From NCBI GenBank assembly GCA_035457425.1, contig DATIBR010000192.1:1-33897 (forward strand): 33,897 nucleotides of DNA. The letters run 5' to 3'. Origin of the DNA: Terriglobales bacterium (GTDB lineage Bacteria > Acidobacteriota > Terriglobia > Terriglobales > Acidobacteriaceae). Of this stretch, positions 1 through 6,807 are shown piece after piece; the stretch's first letter is position 1; each line of letters opens with the position of its first letter. Made by a program: the position numbers and the translations under genes. The notes beneath the pieces were generated by a model. It was not told the DNA's origin. It made no database searches and saw only the letters and a program-made list of their open reading frames with translations.

Positions 1-751
1 CGAGGCAGGTAGCGCCGGCGCGCTGAATGGTGGCGATGGAGGCCAGGCCGACGACGGGGACGTCGAAGCGCATGTCCTGATTCGGCTTCGCGACTTTGAC
101 GACGGTGAGCGCGCGCGAGAGCGTGGAGGCATCGCCGGGGAGCGAGCGCATGAGCTCGCCGGCGCGCAGGATGGTGGCGTCGGTACCTTCCATGGCCTCG
201 ACGGCGACGCAGGCGGCGTCGGCGATGACGACAGTCTGGCCGATGTCGTAGTGCGCGAGGTGGCGCGCGACCGCGCGGCCGTACTCCACGTTCTCCTGCT
301 CGGCTTCGTTGGGCGCGCGCTTCGAGAGCACGCCCGGCTTGGCGAGCAGCGGCTCGAGCAGCGCGGTGGAGCTGATGAGGTGGATGCCTTCGTCCTCGAG
401 CACCTTCGCGACCGCGCCGATGAGCGAGTCGGTGTTGCGCGTGGTCAGCGACATCAGCAGCTTGGCCAGCTTCCAGTCGGGCTTGATGGAGCTGAAGATC
501 TGCTTGTGCTTCACCTGGCCGGCCATCACGGCGGTTGAGACGCCTTCGCGCTTGAAGGTGTCGATGAGCTTGGAGAGCTCGCCGAGGGAGAGCCAGTGGA
601 AGTTGGAGGATTTTTTCTCAAGCTCGGGAAAAGTCTCCTCTTTGATCGCTGCCACCACCAATTCGTAGCCTTGCGAAGTGGCCGCGTCGGCGACGAGAAA
701 GGGGAACTGTCCATTGCCGGCGATGAGCCCGAGTTTTCCCTTAGCGCTCAC
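1..751 (-). CDS. lpxI: UDP-2,3-diacylglucosamine pyrophosphatase LpxI (3' end outside window)
   Basis: LpxI hydrolyses UDP-2,3-diacylglucosamine to lipid X plus UMP, the fourth step of lipid A synthesis, on the inner face of the cytoplasmic membrane. About 250 codons are visible. The N-terminus reads LGLIAGNGQFPFLVADAA, the typical LpxI opening. It is followed by the VMAGQVKHK and TTRNTDSLIGAVAKVLEDEG segments and then VVIADAACVAVEAMEGTDA, all characteristic of the family. The end of the C-terminal domain, including the catalytic Asp region, runs off the window at base 1. The start is GTG at 751-749; no ATG fits, and upstream in-frame codons offer no alternative. It lies downstream of lpxA on the same strand, separated by 88 bases that hold a dispersed 66-bp repeat. 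The fabZ-lpxA-lpxI order supports the call. Confidence 0.93.
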   Translation of the reverse strand, partial: MSAKGKLGLIAGNGQFPFLVADAATSQGYELVVAAIKEETFPELEKKSSNFHWLSLGELSKLIDTFKREGVSTAVMAGQVKHKQIFSSIKPDWKLAKLLMSLTTRNTDSLIGAVAKVLEDEGIHLISSTALLEPLLAKPGVLSKRAPNEAEQENVEYGRAVARHLAHYDIGQTVVIADAACVAVEAMEGTDATILRAGELMRSLPGDASTLSRALTVVKVAKPNQDMRFDVPVVGLASIATIQRAGATCL

Positions 752-768
752 GGATGAGTGTGGATTGT

Positions 769-834
769 ATAGGGGTTCCTCGGCTCGCGCTCATCCGCTA
801 CGCGGACTCGCGCTTCGCTCGGAATGACAATCAA
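769..834. repeat. 66-bp dispersed intergenic repeat, copy A
   Basis: A 66-base segment between lpxA and lpxI matches 6250-6315 at 64 of 66 positions (differences at 783 and 800). It contains a small hairpin, TCCGC-TAC-GCGGA, flanked by direct copies of CTCGCGCT, and ends in GGAATGACAATCAA. It has no coding potential of its own and no U-tract terminator. A more divergent relative with the same layout is at 30728-30770. Confidence 0.9.
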
Positions 835-839
835 AACCA

Positions 840-1664
840 CTACTTGATCACGCCGCGCTCCGACTTCGCGATGAAGTCGATCAGGTACCGTACGTCCTCG
901 CCAACGTCGGTTTCGGCGCGCAGTCTCTCCAGCGCCTGCGAGGTGTTGAGCTTCGAGGCGAGCAGCACGCGGTAGGCGTGGTGGAGCTTCTGGATGCGGC
1001 CCTTGGAGAAGCCGCGGCGCTCGAGGCCGACGGAGTTCATGCCGTAGGCGCGATTCTCGCGCGCGGCGGAGGTCTTGGAGAAGGGCAGCACGTCCTGCGT
1101 GATGGTGGTGCCGCCGCCGACGTAGCTGTGCGCGCCGATGCGGACGAACTGGTGGACGGGGCAGAGCGCGCCGACGACCGCCCACTCTTCCACCGTCACG
1201 TGGCCGGCGAGGGTAGCGCCGTTGACCAGCATGGCGTGGTCGCCGATGACCGAGTCGTGCCCGACGTGCGAGTACGCCATGATCAGGCAGTGGCTGCCGA
1301 TGCGCGTGACGCCTCCGCCCTTGGTGGTGCCGCGGTTGAGCGTGACGCACTCGCGCACCACGGTGTGGTCGCCGATCTCCAGGCGCGTGGGCTCGCCGTG
1401 GTAGGTGAGGTCCTGCGGCTCGATGCCGATGGCGGCGTAGGGGAAGAAGCGGCAGTGCCTGCCGATCTTGGTGGGGCCGTGGACGACGACGTGCGCGATC
1501 AGCTCGGTGCCTTCGCCGAGCTCCACGCCGGCGCCGATCACGCAATACGGTCCGACCTTGCAGGTGGGGTGGATCTTTGCGGAGGGGTGAATCACGGCGG
1601 TCGGGTGAACCGTTTCCCGTTTCCGGTTTCCCGTTCCCCGAGGCTTCGCCTTGCGCGTGGCCAC
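840..1664 (-). CDS. lpxA: UDP-N-acetylglucosamine O-acyltransferase LpxA
   Basis: LpxA transfers a 3-hydroxyacyl chain from ACP to UDP-GlcNAc, the first step of lipid A synthesis, in the cytoplasm. The protein (274 aa) is a left-handed beta helix: hexapeptide repeats begin at HPTAVIHPSAKIHPTCKVG and run to about residue 200. The MAYSHVGHDSVIGDHAML stretch contains the catalytic His of the family. A C-terminal helical domain follows (GLERRGFSKGRIQKLHHAYR). The start is GTG at 1664, four bases after the fabZ stop, with AGAAGG at the end of fabZ as ribosome site. Unusually, residues 9-18 (RGTGNRKRET) are encoded by a heptamer array at 1612-1640, so the protein has an N-terminal extension of about 18 residues before the usual IHPTA start. 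No in-frame ATG, GTG or TTG lies at the canonical position. Confidence 0.94.
   Translation of the reverse strand: MATRKAKPRGTGNRKRETVHPTAVIHPSAKIHPTCKVGPYCVIGAGVELGEGTELIAHVVVHGPTKIGRHCRFFPYAAIGIEPQDLTYHGEPTRLEIGDHTVVRECVTLNRGTTKGGGVTRIGSHCLIMAYSHVGHDSVIGDHAMLVNGATLAGHVTVEEWAVVGALCPVHQFVRIGAHSYVGGGTTITQDVLPFSKTSAARENRAYGMNSVGLERRGFSKGRIQKLHHAYRVLLASKLNTSQALERLRAETDVGEDVRYLIDFIAKSERGVIK
1612..1640. repeat. Heptamer array (GTTTCCC type) inside the 5' end of lpxA
   Basis: Four consecutive 7-base units on the plus strand: GTTTCCC, GTTTCCG, GTTTCCC, GTTCCCC. On the minus strand the array is read as coding sequence for LpxA residues 9-18. The unit resembles the array just after rpsI (32725-32752, minus-strand units such as TTTCGAG and TTCCGGT). 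Confidence 0.88.
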
Positions 1665-1668
1665 GGGG

Positions 1669-2166
1669 CTAGGCCTTCTGGCCGGGATTCGAGACGAGCT
1701 GGCAGGTGACGACCGCCTCGCAGGCGAGCTTGTCGCCGACGTAGGCCTTGCCCTGCATCTTGACGGCGGTCATGCGCCAGGCGAGGACGTCGACCTCGAG
1801 GCGGAGCTGGTCGCCGGGGAGCACGGGCTTGCGGAACTTGGCGCGCTCGATGCCGGTGAAGAACATGAGCTTGCCGTCGCGGTCGGCGATCTCGGTGAGC
1901 AGCAGCGCGCCGCCGGCCTGAGCGATGGCTTCCACGATGAGCACGCCCGGCATGATGGGGAAGCCGGGGAAGTGTCCCTGGAAGAAGGGCTCGTTGATGG
2001 TGACGTTCTTGAGCGCGACGATGCGCTGCTTGCGCTCCAGGTCCACCACCCGGTCGATGAGCAGGAAGGGGTAGCGGTGCGGCAGGATGCGCATGATCTC
2101 GACGATGTCGAGGGTCTTCTTGCCGGTCTCGGGCTCGGCAACGGCGGACTTGGAGTGGTCAGTCAT
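1669..2166 (-). CDS. fabZ: 3-hydroxyacyl-[acyl-carrier-protein] dehydratase FabZ
   Basis: FabZ dehydrates 3-hydroxyacyl-ACP to trans-2-enoyl-ACP in fatty-acid elongation, in the cytoplasm. The 165-aa protein has the hot-dog fold signature: [14 protein letters not shown] with the catalytic His, then [19 protein letters not shown] with the catalytic Glu. An N-terminal tail of about 20 residues precedes the fold. The start is ATG at 2166. lpxA begins four bases after the stop, so the two are translated in tandem and share 3-hydroxyacyl-ACP as substrate. A TATAAT hexamer 27 bases upstream is the likely -10. Confidence 0.96.
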   Translation of the reverse strand: MTDHSKSAVAEPETGKKTLDIVEIMRILPHRYPFLLIDRVVDLERKQRIVALKNVTINEPFFQGHFPGFPIMPGVLIVEAIAQAGGALLLTEIADRDGKLMFFTGIERAKFRKPVLPGDQLRLEVDVLAWRMTAVKMQGKAYVGDKLACEAVVTCQLVSNPGQKA

Positions 2167-2193
2167 GAAGACGGGACAAGAATCAGGCGGATG

Positions 2194-2199
2194 ATTATA
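2194..2199 (-). promoter_or_regulatory. Candidate -10 element for fabZ-lpxA-lpxI
   Basis: TATAAT on the minus strand, 27 bases before the fabZ ATG, in the 81-bp divergent gap with the M20 peptidase. No good -35 is visible at 16-18 bases (TAGGCC at 17). Confidence 0.4.
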
Positions 2200-2247
2200 G
2201 TGGATGCCCTCCGCCCGGCCTACCCAGCCGGGCGTTGCCTAGTAAAC

Positions 2248-3462
2248 ATGCCGAAAAGCGCGACCAAGAAGAAGACGGCGGAGACGAACGGGGTCTCGCG
2301 CGAGCTGGGGCAGGCGCTGCTGCAGTGGTTGGCGCGCGCCCAGCCGCGCATGGTCGGGACCATCAAGACGCTGGTGGAGACGGAGTCGCCGTCGAGCTCG
2401 AAGCCGGCGGTGGACGCGCTGGTGCAGCACCTGGCGAAGGAGTTCCGCGCGGTCGGCGGCAAGGTGACGCTGCATCCGCAGCGGAAGTTCGGCGACCACC
2501 TGCAGGTGGAGTTCGCGGCGGGCAAGAACGGCAACGCCAACGCAAAGCCCATCCTGCTGCTGGGGCACACCGACACGGTGTGGGACGTCGGGACGCTGAA
2601 GGTCATGCCGTTCCAGGTGCAGAAGGGCCGGCTGTGGGGCCCGGGCGTCTACGACATGAAGACCGGCATCGCGCAGATGCTCTATGCCATCGGCGCGCTG
2701 CGCGAGGTGGCGGGCGGGCTGCCGCGGCCGGTCACGGTGTTCCTGGTCTCGGACGAAGAGGTGGGCAGCGACACCTCGCGCAAGCTCACCGAGACGCTGG
2801 CGAAGAAGTCGGCGGCGGTGCTGGTGTGCGAGCCCTCGCAAGGGGCGCAGGGCGCGCTCAAGACGTGGCGCAAGGGCGTGGGCGAGTACACGCTGAAGGT
2901 GCGCGGGCGCGCGGCGCACGCGGGCGTGGATTTCACGCAGGGCGACAGCGCGATCCTGGAGCTGGCGCGGCAGCTGCTCGACGTGGCGGCGTTCACCGAC
3001 CTGGAGCGCGGGCTGACGGTGAACCCGGGCGTGATCCGCGGCGGGACGCGGACCAACGTGATCGCGGCGGAGGCGGTCGCGGAGATCGACGTCCGCATCA
3101 AGAAGCTGGATGACGCGGAGGCGGTGGAGCAGAAGTTCCGCGGGCTGAAGCCGAAGAACAGGAATTGCCGGCTGGAGATCACCGGCGGGATGAACCGGCC
3201 GCCGATGGAGCGCTCGGAAGGCGTGGCGCGGCTGTTCGAGCTGGCGCGGCAGGCGGGCGACGCGCTGCGGCTGGAGGTGCGCGAGGCCGGGACCGGCGGC
3301 GGCTCCGACGGGAACTTCACCGCCGCGCTGGGGATCCCGACGCTCGATGGATTGGGTGCCGTCGGCGAGGGCGCTCATGCGTCTAATGAGAGCGTGCTGA
3401 TCGAGGAGATCCCGCGGCGGACGGCGCTGGTGGCGCTGCTCGTGGCGGGGATCGGGTGGTAG
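2248..3462 (+). CDS. M20 family metallopeptidase (carboxypeptidase G2/ArgE-like)
   Basis: A 404-aa M20-type zinc hydrolase, likely removing an amino acid from an N-acylated or dipeptide substrate. Metal-ligand motifs appear in order: GHTDTVWD (His and the following Asp), GVYDMKTG (bridging Asp), SDEEVGS (catalytic Glu and ligand Glu), VCEPS, and the C-terminal GEGAHASNE His. The lid/dimerisation domain is the middle segment starting near GVGEYTLKVRGRAAHAGV. There is no signal peptide; the N-terminus is Lys-rich, so a cytoplasmic location is likely. The start ATG at 2248 is chosen because homology begins shortly after it; no Shine-Dalgarno sequence is visible. It is divergent from fabZ. Substrate cannot be named from sequence. 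Confidence 0.88.
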   Translation: MPKSATKKKTAETNGVSRELGQALLQWLARAQPRMVGTIKTLVETESPSSSKPAVDALVQHLAKEFRAVGGKVTLHPQRKFGDHLQVEFAAGKNGNANAKPILLLGHTDTVWDVGTLKVMPFQVQKGRLWGPGVYDMKTGIAQMLYAIGALREVAGGLPRPVTVFLVSDEEVGSDTSRKLTETLAKKSAAVLVCEPSQGAQGALKTWRKGVGEYTLKVRGRAAHAGVDFTQGDSAILELARQLLDVAAFTDLERGLTVNPGVIRGGTRTNVIAAEAVAEIDVRIKKLDDAEAVEQKFRGLKPKNRNCRLEITGGMNRPPMERSEGVARLFELARQAGDALRLEVREAGTGGGSDGNFTAALGIPTLDGLGAVGEGAHASNESVLIEEIPRRTALVALLVAGIGW

Positions 3463-3493
3463 GAGCGCGCCCGCGAGGTCGAGGGCGCACATT

Positions 3494-3522
3494 TTGACCG
3501 CGGCTGGCGCGCAGCCTACAAT
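3494..3522 (+). promoter_or_regulatory. Sigma-70-type promoter of tatA
   Basis: TTGACC (3494-3499), a 17-base spacer and TACAAT (3517-3522). The predicted start near 3529 gives a short leader containing GGAGG ahead of the ATG at 3544. It sits just after the M20 peptidase stop, so tatA has its own promoter. Confidence 0.72.
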
Positions 3523-3543
3523 CGTGGACAGCACGGAGGAGTG

Positions 3544-3711
3544 ATGAAACTAGGCGTCCTGGAACTGCTCATACTTTTCGGCATCGCGCTGCTCATCTTC
3601 GGCGCCGGCAAGCTGCCGCAACTCGGCAAGGGGCTGGGCGAGGGCATCCGCAACTTCAAGTCGGCGGTCAAAGACGGCGAGAGCGGCGGCGAGTCCGAGA
3701 AGAAGAGCTAG
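3544..3711 (+). CDS. tatA: Sec-independent translocase subunit TatA/TatE
   Basis: A 55-aa membrane protein, the TatA-type pore subunit that exports folded proteins across the cytoplasmic membrane. It has one N-terminal transmembrane segment (GVLELLILFGIALLIF), the FGAGKLPQLGKGLGEGIRNFK hinge and amphipathic helix of the family, and a short charged tail. GGAGG four bases before the ATG is a strong ribosome site. It stands alone: no tatB or tatC is adjacent, which is common for tatA genes outside Proteobacteria. Length is at the short end of the family. Confidence 0.93.
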   Translation: MKLGVLELLILFGIALLIFGAGKLPQLGKGLGEGIRNFKSAVKDGESGGESEKKS

Positions 3712-3714
3712 CTC

Positions 3715-3797
3715 GGCTCATCCCCAAGATGCTTCGTCGCTGCTCGCGAGCCGGAGAAAGCGCTCGCCCGCCACGGCGGGCTCCTCAGCATGACCCC
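3715..3797. other. tatA/maf convergent gap with hairpin
   Basis: The gap holds a perfect 7-bp hairpin, GCCCGCC-AC-GGCGGGC (3766-3781), followed by CTCCTCAGCATGAC. There is no T-run on either strand, so it is a weak bidirectional terminator candidate at best. The sequence style resembles the dispersed 66-bp repeat (hairpin then TCxxxATGAC), but the match is too loose to call a copy. Confidence 0.45.
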
Positions 3798-4357
<560 letters not shown>

Positions 4358-4376
<19 letters not shown>

Positions 4377-4482
4377 TGAAAAGCGGCTGACGGCGGGCGG
4401 CATGCCGCCGGCCGCGGAGCTAAGCAGGATATCCGCAGCGTCGGAAATGAGCCAGTGAACCAGTCAACAAGTGAACCAGTTC
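4358..4482. repeat. Inverted pair of octamer arrays flanking the maf start
   Basis: Left arm 4358-4373: two GACTGGTT units. Right arm 4451-4482: four 8-base units, GCCAGTGA, ACCAGTCA, ACAAGTGA, ACCAGTTC. The arms are inverted relative to each other and share a perfect 13-base match (4363-4375 against 4456-4468, TGAACCAGTCAAC on one strand). The left arm is translated as the start of Maf; the right arm is in the maf-treZ gap. Confidence 0.85.
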
Positions 4483-4508
4483 GCTCATCTGAATCCGGGT
4501 GCCTCCCG

Positions 4509-4514
4509 TAGAAT
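4509..4514 (+). promoter_or_regulatory. Candidate -10 of treZ, leaderless configuration
   Basis: TAGAAT ends eight bases before the treZ ATG at 4523 and no Shine-Dalgarno sequence is present, which would place the transcript start at or next to the ATG. No clear -35 at 16-18 bases. Confidence 0.4.
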
Positions 4515-4522
4515 CCCCAACC

Positions 4523-6238
4523 ATGCGATTTGGCGCCACGGTGAACGGCGGGACGACCATGTTCCGGGTGTGGGCGCCGAGCGCTCGGCAGGTGAGGCTG
4601 CAGATCGTCGGGTCGCCTGGGGCGAGCGAGATGCGGCGCGAGCCGGACGGCTCGTGGTCGCTCGAGGCCGCCGCGCAGGCGGGCGACCGCTACTTCTATC
4701 TCGTCGACGACAACAAGCCGGTGCCGGACCCGGTGTCGCGCTTCCTCCCCGAGGGCGTGCACGGGCCGACGGAGATCGTGGACCCGGCCGCGTTCGAGTG
4801 GACGGACGCGGGCTGGCGCGGGCTGAAGCTACGCGACTACGCCCTCTATGAGCTGCATGTGGGGACGTTCACGCCGGAGGGCACGTTCGAGGCGGTCGTC
4901 CCGCGGCTGGAGGAGCTGAAGCGGCTGGGCGTCACCGCGCTGGAGCTGATGCCGGTGGCGGCGTTTCCCGGCGCGCGCAACTGGGGATACGACGGCGTCT
5001 CGCCCTACGCGGTGCAGGCGAGCTACGGCGGCCCGGTCGGGCTGAAGCGCCTGGTGGATGCGGCGCACCGCGCCGGGCTCGCGGTGGTGCAGGACGTGGT
5101 CTACAACCACCTCGGGCCCGAAGGGAATTACCTGCGGATGTTCGGACCGTACTTCACCGGCCGCTACGAGACGCCGTGGGGCGAGGCCGTCAACTACGAC
5201 GGCGCGGGCTGCGCGGGCGTGCGGCGGTATTTCGTGGAGAACGCCGCGTACTGGGTGCGGGAGTACCACATGGACGGGCTGCGGCTCGACGCGGTGCACA
5301 CCATGCATGACCACTCGGCGCGGCACGTGCTGGCGGAGGTGGCGGAGGCGGCGCACGCGGCGGGCGCGGAGGCGGGGCGCCCGGCGGTGGTGATCGCGGA
5401 GTCGGACGCGAACGACGCGATGCTGGTGGCGCCGGCGGAGCGCGGCGGCTACGGGCTCGACGCGGTGTGGAGCGACGACTTCCACCACGCGGTGCACGCG
5501 TTCTTCACCGGCGAGCGCGCCGGCTACTACCAGGATTTCGGCCGGGGAGAGCAGATCGCGAAAGCGCTGCGCGAGGGCTTCTGCTTCCAGGGCGAGCACT
5601 TCGCATACTGGGGCAAGCCGCGCGGGAGCAAGCCGGCGGGGATGCGCGCGGAGCAGCACGTCTTGTGCCTGCAGAACCACGACCAGGTCGGGAACCGCGC
5701 GCACGGCGAGCGCTTGACGCAGCTCGTCCCGCGGGGCGCGCGCAAGCTGGCCGCGGCGCTGCTGGTGCTCGCGCCCGAGACGCCGCTGCTGTTCATGGGG
5801 CAGGAGTACGACGAGCGGAATCCGTTCCTGTTCTTCACCAGCTTCGGCGACCCGGCGCTGCGCAAGGCGGTGGTCGCGGGCCGCAAGAAGGAGTTCAAGA
5901 AGTTCGGTTTTGCGGACACACCCGATCCCGAGGACGCGAAGACGTTCGAGCGGTCGAAGCTTCAGTGGCCAGTGGACGGTGGACAGTGGACAGACCAGGG
6001 CCAACGGGAGATGTGGGAGTGGTATCGCCGCCTGCTGGAGCTGCGGCGGGAGTGGGTCGCCGGCACGGACCGGCAGTGCGACGTGCGGCTCGAGGGCGCC
6101 GTGCTCACGATGAGAGTGGGGAGCCTGGTGGTGCAGGCGGGGCTGAAGGCCGGGGCGGCGCTGCCGCCGGCTGCGGGGAAGCCGCTGCTGGAATCTTACG
6201 AAGACGGCTATGCCGTGCGCGTGAGTCCTCAGGGCTGA
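4523..6238 (+). CDS. treZ: Malto-oligosyltrehalose trehalohydrolase (GH13)
   Basis: TreZ cleaves trehalose off the end of maltooligosyl-trehalose, the second step of the TreY/TreZ route from glycogen-type glucans. The 571-aa protein has an N-terminal CBM48-like beta domain (MFRVWAPSARQVRLQIVG), then the TIM barrel: WGYDGVSPYAVQASYGGP, the nucleophile in GLRLDAVHTMHDH (Asp256), the acid/base in VIAESDAND (Glu293), and the third Asp in LQNHDQVGN (Asp387). The spacing fits the MTHase subfamily rather than branching enzymes. ATG 4523 is preferred over GTG 4499. No treY or glgX is in the window, so its partner must lie elsewhere. Residues 481-490 (QWPVDGGQWT), between barrel and C-terminal domain, are encoded by a heptamer array. 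Confidence 0.92.
   Translation: MRFGATVNGGTTMFRVWAPSARQVRLQIVGSPGASEMRREPDGSWSLEAAAQAGDRYFYLVDDNKPVPDPVSRFLPEGVHGPTEIVDPAAFEWTDAGWRGLKLRDYALYELHVGTFTPEGTFEAVVPRLEELKRLGVTALELMPVAAFPGARNWGYDGVSPYAVQASYGGPVGLKRLVDAAHRAGLAVVQDVVYNHLGPEGNYLRMFGPYFTGRYETPWGEAVNYDGAGCAGVRRYFVENAAYWVREYHMDGLRLDAVHTMHDHSARHVLAEVAEAAHAAGAEAGRPAVVIAESDANDAMLVAPAERGGYGLDAVWSDDFHHAVHAFFTGERAGYYQDFGRGEQIAKALREGFCFQGEHFAYWGKPRGSKPAGMRAEQHVLCLQNHDQVGNRAHGERLTQLVPRGARKLAAALLVLAPETPLLFMGQEYDERNPFLFFTSFGDPALRKAVVAGRKKEFKKFGFADTPDPEDAKTFERSKLQWPVDGGQWTDQGQREMWEWYRRLLELRREWVAGTDRQCDVRLEGAVLTMRVGSLVVQAGLKAGAALPPAAGKPLLESYEDGYAVRVSPQG
5963..5997. repeat. Heptamer array (CAGTGGA type) inside treZ
   Basis: Units CAGTGGC, CAGTGGA, CGGTGGA, CAGTGGA and a partial CAGACCA, in the plus strand within the treZ reading frame. 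The same CRGTGGW heptamer family makes up the inverted arrays between rpsB and tsf at 31531-31594. This is the only array in the middle of a coding region. Confidence 0.85.
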
Positions 6239-6249
6239 GCATCGAGGCG

Positions 6250-6315
6250 ATAGGGGTTCCTCGACTCGCGCTCATCCGCTGCGCGGACTCGCGCTTCGCT
6301 CGGAATGACAATCAA
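6250..6315. repeat. 66-bp dispersed intergenic repeat, copy B
   Basis: Direct copy of 769-834 (64 of 66 identical), in the gap between the convergent treZ and the ABM-like gene. The conserved block begins at ATAGGGGTTCC and ends at GACAATCAA on both copies; flanking sequence differs, which defines the repeat borders. Confidence 0.9.
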
Positions 6316-6323
6316 GTCCAAAG

Positions 6324-6350
6324 CCGCGGCCGGGGGCGGCCGCGGTACCC
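6324..6350. repeat. GC palindrome with TACC tail
   Basis: CCGCGGCC-6 bases-GGCCGCGG (6324-6331, 6338-6345) followed by TACCC. First of several intergenic palindromes in this window with a TAC-containing tail. It is in a convergent gap, so a terminator role cannot be excluded here. Confidence 0.75.
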
Positions 6351-6353
6351 GGA

Positions 6354-6653
6354 TCATGGCGTATCGAAGTACCCGACCAGGCGCTCGTCGATGGTGAACT
6401 GGTTGCAGTGGGCGTCGTGCTGCTGGTAGCCCGCGGCGAACTTTTCCTTGAAGCGGTGGAAGTCCTCGGCGGAGTCCCACTGGTCGATGGTGGCGTAGTG
6501 GTCGACGTGCTCGCGGTCGCGCAGCAGGATGGTTCCGAGGTATCCGGCGCCCTGGCGGAAGAAATGGGCCCAGTCGCCGTCGGGGCCATAGTATTTCTCG
6601 AAGGCGGCGGCCTGCTCGCGGTGCACGCGGTATTCCCAGATGATCTGCAGCAT
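6354..6653 (-). CDS. Small dimeric alpha/beta-barrel protein (ABM-like)
   Basis: A 99-aa cytoplasmic protein. The pattern IIWEYRVHREQAAAFEKYYGPDGDW, then GYLGTILLRD, then DHYATIDQWDSAEDFHRFKEKF is the ferredoxin-like repeat of the antibiotic-biosynthesis-monooxygenase/DUF superfamily. These small proteins act as dimers and may be oxygenases or chaperones; a specific reaction cannot be named. Start ATG 6653 matches the family start. There is no Shine-Dalgarno sequence; a TACAAT hexamer seven bases upstream suggests a leaderless mRNA. A 120-bp repeat element separates it from the upstream amidohydrolase gene on the same strand. Confidence 0.75.
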   Translation of the reverse strand: MLQIIWEYRVHREQAAAFEKYYGPDGDWAHFFRQGAGYLGTILLRDREHVDHYATIDQWDSAEDFHRFKEKFAAGYQQHDAHCNQFTIDERLVGYFDTP

Positions 6654-6660
6654 GTTGGCG

Positions 6661-6666
6661 ATTGTA
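6661..6666 (-). promoter_or_regulatory. Candidate -10 of the ABM-like gene, leaderless configuration
   Basis: TACAAT on the minus strand, seven bases before the ATG at 6653, with no Shine-Dalgarno sequence between. No convincing -35 is visible. Confidence 0.4.
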
Positions 6667-6686
6667 AATGCCCAGCGGTTCAGCTC

Positions 6687-6806
6687 GGTGGAAGAGCGGC
6701 GCTTCCGCGCCGCGTGAGCGGCGAAAAGGATGCTGGGCTTTAGCCCGGGCCTAAAGGCCGCGGCAAAGGAGCGCCGGACGCGGGCCTGAAGGCCCGCTCT
6801 TCCACC
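6687..6806. mobile_element. 120-bp MITE-like element with perfect 13-bp inverted ends
   Basis: The ends GGTGGAAGAGCGG (6687-6699) and CCGCTCTTCCACC (6794-6806) are perfect inverted repeats. Inside are further palindromes: GCGGCGC-TTCC-GCGCCGC (6696-6713), GGGCTTTAGCCC, GGCCTAAAGGCC and GGGCCTGAAGGCCC. There is no open reading frame. It fills the gap between two minus-strand genes exactly and ends one base after the amidohydrolase stop codon. No target-site duplication is obvious. Could equally be a nested cluster of palindromic repeats. Confidence 0.7.
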
Positions 6807-6807
6807 A

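Noticed and set aside
769-834. Small proteins encoded by the 66-bp repeat (frames containing GVPRLALIR)
   Set aside because: The same peptide appears at both copies only because the DNA is repeated; no ribosome site, and flanks differ.
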